This document shows positions 25,768 to 33,200 of a stretch of DNA of 64,000 nucleotides, in pieces. A program made the position numbers and the translations under genes. Position 1 is the stretch's first letter, and every line of letters starts with the position of its first letter. The DNA lies in the NCBI RefSeq assembly GCF_000757885.1, contig NZ_JQCR01000003.1, positions 1,674,001 to 1,738,000 on the forward strand. Reading direction: 5' to 3'. A model generated the notes under the pieces. It worked only from the letters and a program-made list of their open reading frames with translations, was not told the origin of the DNA and did no database searches. Source of the stretch: Paenibacillus wynnii (GTDB taxonomy: Bacteria > Bacillota > Bacilli > Paenibacillales > Paenibacillaceae).

Positions 25768-26550
25768 TCAAACCACCATATCAGATAAACTGTCTACTGG
25801 GGTGTTCATCTTTTTCCTATGCAGCAATACATAGATCAGGTAGCCTCCGTACAGCAAATATAAAATATTCAATATAGATACCACCAGTAACTCTTTGTCT
25901 TCAATAGTAGTGTTCGTCATTTGAGCAAGCGCATCAAACATGAAATGAAAAACGATCAAGGGCAGGATGTTGGGTGTCGTCTCTATGAGTAGAGCAAGAA
26001 TGAGCCCGATAAGAAATGCATTGATAATCTGTAGAACAATATGTATGGGATCACTGCCGTTAAGCGCATTGGCCATATGTAGAATACCGAAGAATATGGA
26101 AGAAAAGACGATAAAAAAAACAGGCCCTTTGGACAGCAGTTTCTCTCTGATTATCCCTCTAAAAATCGATTCTTCCGTATAACCGACAAGTATCGAGAAA
26201 ACTAGAATAAGGATGATTTGAGCAGCTGTAAGCTCTAAGTTGAAACCGCCCATTATAGGTTGAACAGCAGCAATCACAAGCAAGGGAATATAATAGAGCG
26301 TTACCTTTTCTTTACGAATATCGAGCTTCTTAAAGCCAAAACTCCCAAAGGTAGGGTCTTTTTTCCTCATGTACAATGAAACAATTACTGCCATAACGAA
26401 AAATGCACAAGCCTGAGCAGCCATCATCCCCCAATCATCTAGCTCCATGATCGTCGCTGCGGCAGAAGCAACTGTAATCAGTAAAGTCAGTACTACCCCC
26501 AGCATGATTGAAAATAGAATAGGATGTCCTTTAACCTCTTTTTTCCTCAT
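25768..26550 (-). CDS. CPBP-family intramembrane metalloprotease-like protein
   Basis: A 260-residue protein with about eight membrane helices and the CPBP motifs YTEESIFRGIIRE (EExxxR), FFGILHMANAL (HxxxN-like) and VFHFMFDAL (last His). It likely cleaves or modifies a membrane or peptide substrate; the partner is unknown. The ATG at 26550 is preferred over the upstream frame extension to 26616 because AAAGGAGAG lies 6-8 nt before it. Own terminator downstream. Confidence 0.83.
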   Translation of the reverse strand: MRKKEVKGHPILFSIMLGVVLTLLITVASAAATIMELDDWGMMAAQACAFFVMAVIVSLYMRKKDPTFGSFGFKKLDIRKEKVTLYYIPLLVIAAVQPIMGGFNLELTAAQIILILVFSILVGYTEESIFRGIIREKLLSKGPVFFIVFSSIFFGILHMANALNGSDPIHIVLQIINAFLIGLILALLIETTPNILPLIVFHFMFDALAQMTNTTIEDKELLVVSILNILYLLYGGYLIYVLLHRKKMNTPVDSLSDMVV

Positions 26551-26669
26551 CGTTCTCTCTCCTTTAACATCAAATCTGTAATGAATGGCTAAGTATAATA
26601 ATGGAATATTTGTCACTCCGATTTTAACTATACCATAAGATTAGATAAAGAGAATTGAGATTTTTTCCG

Positions 26670-26867
26670 TCATTTAGAGCGGCTTTTATTAATTAAGCTT
26701 AGCAGGCAAATTAGCGTACAAGACAGACAAAGAAATAATAAGCCATATTCTCCTGAGGATATTGAGTTGATCATCGCTGCAATTGTTGCTACTCCGGAAA
26801 TGAGTGTACATGTTCCAATAAGCCTCCGAGGAAAACCGTCAGATTTCATCTCTTTTTCCTTATCCAT
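26670..26867 (-). CDS. Small two-helix membrane protein, unknown
   Basis: A 65-residue protein with a charged head (MDKEKEMKSDGFPRRL) and two hydrophobic segments (about 17-36 and 41-58). The ATG has a clear SD (CGGAGGG, 6 nt). No family is recognised. It lies upstream of the CPBP gene in the same direction, about 120 bp away, so a functional link is possible but not shown. Confidence 0.5.
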   Translation of the reverse strand: MDKEKEMKSDGFPRRLIGTCTLISGVATIAAMINSISSGEYGLLFLCLSCTLICLLSLINKSRSK

Positions 26868-27025
26868 GTTATCCCTCCGCTGGTTCTATATAATTTCATC
26901 AATAGCCTGCACATTTTTGGATTTATGGAAGAATTAAGCAGGATATTGTCATTCTACGGAGAATATCAACAATGTACAAGTATCAATTCAACAACAATAG
27001 ATTTTTGATAACAGGAGGCAAAATA

Positions 27026-27454
27026 ATGGTTAACTTGTTCGGTGGATTGTTGGGTAACTATTCTGAGATAAGTATTTCTGAGTTAAAGAGTCAATACGGG
27101 ATTTATCTTACGCCCCAAGAAGAGATTCGGATGGGGTTCAAGCTGGTCCGCGATGCTTTTATTATTACGGATGACCGTTTGATTCTAATTGATCATCAGG
27201 GAGTAACAGGGAAAAAGACCCGCGTTGCCTCCATACATCTTAATTCCATCTATGAGGTTACTATGGAAACGGGCGGTACGGGCTTCGAGGATTGCGAAGT
27301 TACGCTTCATTACATTACCTCACCTTATCACAAGTCCAACAATCTGCAGACGTCCTTGTATAAGTTCGAGTTCGGCAAGAAATTCAATGTACAGCCTTTG
27401 TATACAGCATTGGTCAGTATTGCCAGCGAGAATTGTAAACGTCTGAATTCCTGA
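27026..27454 (+). CDS. PH-domain protein (YdjZ/bPH_1 type)
   Basis: A 142-residue protein of the bacterial pleckstrin-homology family. It starts MVNLFGGLLGNYSEISISEL and carries the strand pattern KLVRDAFIITDDRLILIDHQGVTGKKT and ASIHLNSIYEVTMETGGTGFED. Such proteins are small cytoplasmic beta-barrel scaffolds of unknown role. The ATG at 27026 has a perfect SD (AGGAGGC, 8 nt). The frame upstream to 26972 has none. A GC-rich hairpin without T tract (27469-27500, arms ATGTCC/GGACAT) follows, before the symporter gene. Confidence 0.8.
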   Translation: MVNLFGGLLGNYSEISISELKSQYGIYLTPQEEIRMGFKLVRDAFIITDDRLILIDHQGVTGKKTRVASIHLNSIYEVTMETGGTGFEDCEVTLHYITSPYHKSNNLQTSLYKFEFGKKFNVQPLYTALVSIASENCKRLNS

Positions 27455-27535
27455 TCTAAAGTACGAATATGTCCTCTGCCAGTGTGTTGGTGGGGGACAT
27501 CGTTATGTTAAGAAAACAGAAAAGAGGCAAGAACA

Positions 27536-28876
27536 TTGGGGACAACAATTTCAATGCGAGAGAAGTTATTTTTCTCGGGTGGCTTGCTGGGCCAGAATAT
27601 TTTATATAGCTTTATGTCCACGTATATCTTGTTTTTTTACACGGATTTATTAGGGATATCTGCGACAACTGCTAGCGCTATATTAGTAGTCGCAAGTATA
27701 TTTGATGCCTGTCTGGACCCTTTAATGGGCATGATCACCGATAAAACCCGAACGAGATGGGGGAAATTCAGACCCTACCTACTGTTTGCCCCGGGCTTGA
27801 TTGCCGCTGCTACCGTATTATGTTTTTGGGATATTGGCGGTTCATCTACGACGACGCTTGTTTTTGCCACTGTCTCTTATTTACTTTGGGGGATGCTTTA
27901 CACCGTTTGTGATACTCCGCTTTGGGCACTATCTTCTGTAATCTCTAAAGATCCTAATGAACGAACGCTCCTCGTAACCTTGGGGAAAATCGGGGGAATG
28001 ATAGGTGCGGTCGCTATAACTGTCGGAGGCATTCAATTACTGTTAGCTTTCGGTGGAGAACGAGATACTCATGCCTATTTGTACTCCGCAATGATTATTG
28101 CCGTAATCGCAGCTATCTCCATATTTCTGGCAGGCTTCCATACCAAAGAGAGGGTAGCCCCTCCTGCGGAACAAATCCCCTTTCGTAGAAATCTGCAAAC
28201 TATATACAAGAATAAACCTTTGTTAACTTTGTTGTCAGCCCTTTTGATCGTCAATTTGGTTATCGGGATAAGACAGAGCATTCAACTATATTATGTGGTT
28301 TATGTTTGGGGCGATTCGAGCTATATTAGTCAGTTGGGAATGAGTCTAGTTGTAGGAATGTTGCTGGGGATGATCGTGACACCAAAGCTACTCCGTGTAT
28401 TTTCACATAAGAGAGTATTTATTATTTCTTGCATATTAGGCAGCCTATCCTGTTTGGTTCCTTACTTTAAAGGAGACGGCAATATAACATTTACGCTTGT
28501 ATTATTCGCCGTCAGCTTCTTTTTTTCAGGAGTGACCACAATTGTAAGTACCTCCATGCTGTTAGACACTATTGATTATTCCGAATGGAAGCTGGGCTTC
28601 CGAGGCGAGGGGATTGTATTCTCAACGCATACCTTTATCACTAAATTTAGCGGGGCTGTTTCGAAGTTGATCATTGGTGCGAGCCTGGGATTGTTGAATT
28701 ATATTGAGAACCAACCTGCTACCGCCAATCTTCAACAGGGTTTAAGTTTTGTGATGTTTGTTTTACCGGCATTGTGTTTTGTGATTGCTATCATTCCAAT
28801 ACTTTTTTATACCTTAAGCAATAGTCAGAGAAATCAGATGTTGATTGAACTCGAGACTCATAGAAGGAGTGTGTAG
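27536..28876 (+). CDS. GPH/MelB-type sugar:cation symporter (MFS)
   Basis: A 446-residue, twelve-helix transporter of the glycoside-pentoside-hexuronide family. The N-terminal block DACLDPLMGMITDKTRTRWGKFRPYL contains the conserved D-P-x-G and RWGKFRPY motifs that mark the family and the cation/sugar site. Substrates are di- or oligosaccharides or glycosides. The TTG start at 27536 follows AAAAGAGG by 8 nt. The PIG-L deacetylase gene begins 2 bp after its stop, so the two form an operon and the imported sugar is probably N-acetylated. Confidence 0.88.
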   Translation: MGTTISMREKLFFSGGLLGQNILYSFMSTYILFFYTDLLGISATTASAILVVASIFDACLDPLMGMITDKTRTRWGKFRPYLLFAPGLIAAATVLCFWDIGGSSTTTLVFATVSYLLWGMLYTVCDTPLWALSSVISKDPNERTLLVTLGKIGGMIGAVAITVGGIQLLLAFGGERDTHAYLYSAMIIAVIAAISIFLAGFHTKERVAPPAEQIPFRRNLQTIYKNKPLLTLLSALLIVNLVIGIRQSIQLYYVVYVWGDSSYISQLGMSLVVGMLLGMIVTPKLLRVFSHKRVFIISCILGSLSCLVPYFKGDGNITFTLVLFAVSFFFSGVTTIVSTSMLLDTIDYSEWKLGFRGEGIVFSTHTFITKFSGAVSKLIIGASLGLLNYIENQPATANLQQGLSFVMFVLPALCFVIAIIPILFYTLSNSQRNQMLIELETHRRSV

Positions 28877-28878
28877 AA

Positions 28879-29634
28879 TTGGACATATCTAGCTTGAATA
28901 CCCTGATGGCCCCTCCTGACATCCATAATTATAAAAGAATATTGTGCGTACAGCCTCACCCGGATGATAACGAAATTGGAATGGGTGGAATTATTTCTAC
29001 TTATGCTGACAAAGGCTGCGAAATTCATTACTTAACGGTGACCAACGGTGATCTGGGTTCCATGGATGAGCGTCTAACCCATGAAGAAGTCGCCGAGATC
29101 CGCACTAAAGAATTGGAGGAAGCCGGACGTTTCCTTGGAGCCTCGGTCTTCCATTCTTTACATTACGGTGATGGTACTTTAGAGAACATTCCTCGTTTAG
29201 CTGGAGAAATTGCCGAGATTATTCGAACGGTGAAACCAGAAGCCATATTCTGCCCCGACCCTTGGCTTACTTATGAAGCGCACTATGATCATATTATTAC
29301 GGGAAAAGCGGTTGCGCATGCCTTCCTCTCTTCAGGTCTTGCCCGATATCCTAAAGGCACCCTTACCCACCCTTGGCAAGTATCGGCTATCGGTTTTTAT
29401 TTCACGGCCAACCCAAATCTAATAATAGATACGACAGATGCCTTTGAGAAGAAATTCAAAGCTATAGAACTGCACCGCAGTCAATTTAACGACGAGATCC
29501 TGGCATTATACCGTATCTATTTCAAAGAGAAAGGCAGACAGCTTGCAGAAGGGAAGGATTTTGAAATAGGCGAAGGTCTTAAGGTACTCTCTCCTGTCCA
29601 TTTACATTGCTTCGTAGATGCTATTCATATCTAA
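28879..29634 (+). CDS. PIG-L/LmbE-family deacetylase
   Basis: A 251-residue zinc deacetylase. The metal motif VQPHPDDNEIGMGG gives His27, Asp29 and Asp30. The second motif TYEAHYDHIITG gives His135 and His138. Family members remove N-acetyl groups from GlcNAc-linked substrates (GlcNAc-PI, GlcNAc-malate in bacillithiol synthesis, diacetylchitobiose). The TTG start has AAGGAG 10 nt before it. Tight coupling to the GPH symporter suggests catabolic deacetylation of an imported amino sugar rather than bacillithiol synthesis. Confidence 0.87.
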   Translation: MDISSLNTLMAPPDIHNYKRILCVQPHPDDNEIGMGGIISTYADKGCEIHYLTVTNGDLGSMDERLTHEEVAEIRTKELEEAGRFLGASVFHSLHYGDGTLENIPRLAGEIAEIIRTVKPEAIFCPDPWLTYEAHYDHIITGKAVAHAFLSSGLARYPKGTLTHPWQVSAIGFYFTANPNLIIDTTDAFEKKFKAIELHRSQFNDEILALYRIYFKEKGRQLAEGKDFEIGEGLKVLSPVHLHCFVDAIHI

Positions 29635-29647
29635 GGGAACAAAATAG

Positions 29648-30022
29648 CTAAACAAAAACACCCATATCAGCAATTTGTTGAAGTGTCTTAACTACACGTT
29701 CCTCACTATACGGTTTTAATATGAAAGATTTTGCACCTGCTATCATGGCTTCCCGAACTAATTTCTCTTGACCCATACTGGAAATCATAACTACTTTTGC
29801 TTTAGGGTCAATTTCCATTATTCCCTTGAGAGCATCTATACCTGAGCATTCCGGCATGGTGATATCCATCGTAACAATATCAGGTTGACATTCGACATAT
29901 TTTTTAATAGCTGTGTGTCCATCTCCCGCTTCACCAACTACCTGAAAACCGTTTTTTCTTAATAATACTTGCAAACTCATCCGCACAAATGCTGCATCAT
30001 CCACAATAAGAACCTTTTTCAT
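29648..30022 (-). CDS. Stand-alone CheY-like response regulator under c-di-GMP riboswitch control
   Basis: A 124-residue receiver with the acidic pair Asp8-Asp9, phospho-acceptor Asp in IVTMDITMPECSG (about residue 54), Ser/Thr in VVMISSMG and Lys in FILKPYSEE. There is no output domain. The sequence is close to CheY of Firmicutes, so it may act on the flagellar switch or another partner. SD AGGAGG lies 8 nt before the ATG. Its leader carries a c-di-GMP-I riboswitch and a terminator, so its synthesis should follow the c-di-GMP level. Confidence 0.9.
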   Translation of the reverse strand: MKKVLIVDDAAFVRMSLQVLLRKNGFQVVGEAGDGHTAIKKYVECQPDIVTMDITMPECSGIDALKGIMEIDPKAKVVMISSMGQEKLVREAMIAGAKSFILKPYSEERVVKTLQQIADMGVFV

Positions 30023-30061
30023 CTCAGTAGCCTCCTAGTCTTCAAAAAAGCTTGTAAAAAT

Positions 30062-30090
30062 AAAAAACCCTTCAGCAGTTGAAGGGTTCA
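30062..30090 (-). terminator. Riboswitch-controlled intrinsic terminator in the cheY-like leader
   Basis: AACCCTTCA (30066-30074) and TGAAGGGTT (30080-30088) form a 9-bp stem with a 5-nt loop, followed on the minus strand by TTTTTTATTTTT. It lies between the aptamer and the start codon. Its 5' arm (transcript TCAAC) can pair with GUUGA at the 3' side of aptamer P1, a possible antiterminator, which predicts an OFF switch. A small palindrome GACCTTAAAAGGTC lies at 30093-30106. Confidence 0.8.
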
Positions 30091-30120
30091 ATGACCTTAA
30101 AAGGTCAAATCAAAAAAATT

Positions 30121-30209
30121 CTCAACCTGCAACCTGGCTTTCGTAGTTCGTAGGAACCTTAGACCCATGGCTTTGCGTCCCTACCTTTCAATAGGTTTGC
30201 CCTTGATAT
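30121..30209 (-). promoter_or_regulatory. Cyclic di-GMP-I (GEMM) riboswitch aptamer
   Basis: On the minus strand the conserved GEMM-I elements occur in order: AGGGCAAACC, a GAAA-capped P2 hairpin, GGGACGCAAAGCC, GGGTCTAAGG, a P3 arm, and GCCAGGTTGC. They close on a short P1 (ATCAA/TTGAG). These match the known c-di-GMP-I aptamer with its tetraloop-receptor. It precedes a terminator and the CheY-like gene, and it lies just downstream of a gene for a GGDEF protein. Confidence 0.9.
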
Positions 30210-30231
30210 ATAGTTAAAAAGACCTAAATAT

Positions 30232-30260
30232 ATAATAGCCATTTATAGTATTTCTTTCAA
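30232..30260 (-). promoter_or_regulatory. Sigma-A-type promoter of the riboswitch/cheY-like transcript
   Basis: TTGAAA (30260-30255) and TATTAT (30237-30232) are separated by exactly 17 bp, with the aptamer starting about 23 nt past the -10 box. This separates the riboswitch transcript from the upstream giant gene. Confidence 0.75.
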
Positions 30261-30266
30261 GTACAA

Positions 30267-33200
30267 TTATAAAAGAGTGTCAATCAACAGCGTAACACAA
30301 TTTCTGCCCCTAGCCTTGGATTGATATAGGGCATCGTCTCCGAGCTTGTAGATATCCTCTTCACGGAGACCTTCCAATGTGACTACCGCTACACCTATTG
30401 AAACGGTTATGATTCCGTATTCGGAGCTCATCGCGTGCTCTATTCGTAAATCCTCGACATTCCTTCTAATCCCCTCGGCAAATTGCCCAGACTGCTGGGG
30501 AGTAAAACCGGAGACAATTATACCGAATTCTTCTCCTCCCAATCTAAATACGTAACCGTTGGCCCTTCCGGCGAACTCTTTAATATTCTCCCCAAGCTTG
30601 CGCAGGATATTATCGCCTTCATAATGCCCATACGTATCATTATATTTTTTGAAATAGTCGATATCGAGCATGATGTAGGTTAAATAGTCTTTATTTCTGG
30701 CGGCTGTATCTACTTCCTCTTGAAAGATTTTATTGAAGTATCTTCTATTGTACAGACCTGTTAATTCATCCGTTATAGAGATTTTCTCAATTAATTGAAT
30801 ATATTTATTAAGCTCATCATTGTTCAGCTCCAGCTCTTGAGTCCGTTCCACTACCAGTTCTTCCAAATGCTCTTTATGTCGTCTAAGTTCTTCTTCCGCC
30901 TTCTTTCGCTCGGTTATATCTTTAACCGTCCCTTGAATGGCTGGCTTGTCCATATAGTTGATTATCGTTACTTTATGAATCACATATACCTCACGGGTAT
31001 TGTCCTTATACCTAAGACTTGTTTCATATTCTTGGGGAGCGTTCTTCCCATCAAACCTTCTCGAGTAAAAGTGCATCACTTTTTTCCTCTCCGGCTCACT
31101 GATGAACTTCTCGAAGGGCTGATCTATCATTTCTTCCATCTCATACCCCAGCATATCGGCTAAAGCCGCATTTACATATTTGCATTTTTTGTCTTGAGTA
31201 ATAAAGATACCGTCCTGCAAGTTGTTGACAAGCTCCCGATACTTCTCTTCGGATCGCTCCAGATCGGAGTATAAACTAGCATTCTCAAGTGAAAACACCA
31301 TTTCCCTGGATAACAGATTGATCACTTTCATCCGTTCCTTTGTAAATACACCTGATACCAGATTATTTTCCAGATATATGATCGCTATCGTCTTGTTTTG
31401 ATTAATCAACGGCATACACACCATTGACTTAGGTCGATGCTTAACAATGTACGAGTCATTTACAAACTGCGTTTCAGAAAAAGCATCGTTGTAGATCAGA
31501 CTTTCCCCCTTTTCCTCCACATGATTCAGAATAGACTCTGGTAAATTCCGATATAGTGAGTAGTCGTGGATCACAACATTTATCTTATTATGTTCTGGGC
31601 TATATTCCCCCTCCACAAGCAAGTTGGAGTTGGATCTCATCACGATGCAGCCTCTTTGGGCCCCCGCATTTTTAATTACAATGTCCATTAGTGCTTCCAG
31701 CAGTTTGTTCAGATCAATTTCCTTGGAAATCGCCTGCGAAGCCATAATCATAGAATTCAAATCAATACTTTCAGTGAAATCAGTAATCGTCTTTCCAAGT
31801 AAGAAATCCTTGGTGTTAATTTTGATCATCGTATTAGGATGCTGTTCACTTAAATGCTTAATCTTACCCTTGGCACCCCAGACGGTATAGTAATATAGAG
31901 CTTGTCTTAGAAGGTACGCGGCAAACTCTCTATACTCTCTGCTGTAATAAAATTTGGCGGCCAGTTCATTCGTCAGCGCCTTGTACCTTACAAAATCCCC
32001 TTTTTCACTGGCTTCGATTGCAAGATCGTAGTATTTACCAGCCAACTCATCCTTTCCGGAAAAAACTCTGGCCCATTCTGCCTTCATTAGGTATTCATGC
32101 TGCTGGAAATTTGTTGGGGAATGCTTCGCCCATTTTTTCACCCTGCTGAATTCTTTACGCATTCTTGCTTTTGCCTTAACTTTCTCAAAGGTATTTAAGT
32201 CCTGATAACAGTAAGCTAAGTTCAGGAATGTGTACAAAGCGAACTCTTCCATGAAAGCAGACCCTGCAAGTGTATCTATAATCGGGTACGCCTTGTCTAT
32301 AAACTCCAACGAACTTTTGTAGCTTTCATAAGTGAAATGCAGCTTCATTTTATAAATATAGTAAATAGCAATCCCTGAATAATACTTCGCTTCTTCAAGC
32401 TGCTCAACATAGGCCTTTTCGCTGAAGGTCCCGTCATTTAGAGAAAGGATGTCGTCTAATTCTCCCGCAAGGCTAAGAAGCTGCTGTCTGAACAGCTTAG
32501 CAGTCGCCAGGGCTTCCTTATACTTCGTATTCTCAATCATGGCGATGGATTTGCTGTTCTCCAGCAGATTTGTAGGAATATCCATGGTTGGATTCCAAAG
32601 ATTCAGATAAAAGCAGGCGTGTGCAAGATACAGCATATCCCCTGACCGTAAACTGGATTCAATCGAGGTTGTATACCAATCCTCTAGAGTCTCCCATGGT
32701 TCAGTCCATGTATGGCAGAAAAGCGTGTATAAAACATTGGCCGCCCCTTTCCATTGCAGATCATTAAATTTATCGTTGATCCTTATACCCAGTCTCCCGA
32801 AATCAAAAGCCCCCTTAAGATCGCCAAATCCGGACAATAAAATGGAGTATCCAATAAAAGCGAGGGCAGATTCAGGTGAATTCCCGTATTTCAGCGTCAT
32901 ACTTACTTTTTTCAATACGACAAAACCAAAAAGTGCGGTTTCTCCAGAGATAAAGCTCGGTGGAATAAAGTTGATCAACAGCCTCATAATGAGCTTAATC
33001 CTCGAATCATCCATTTCCGGTTTTTCATAAATATCTTCAATCTTTCTTCCTCTGAGACTGGCTTTCACTTTCAAGAATTCTATTAGTACCGAGGCCATTC
33101 CGATTTTTTCAGGAATTTTAATCCCCATCGCTTGGAGTCCTAACTTACCGGAGGCTATTGATTCCTTCATCATCCCCAGATACGTATAATGATTGGCCTG

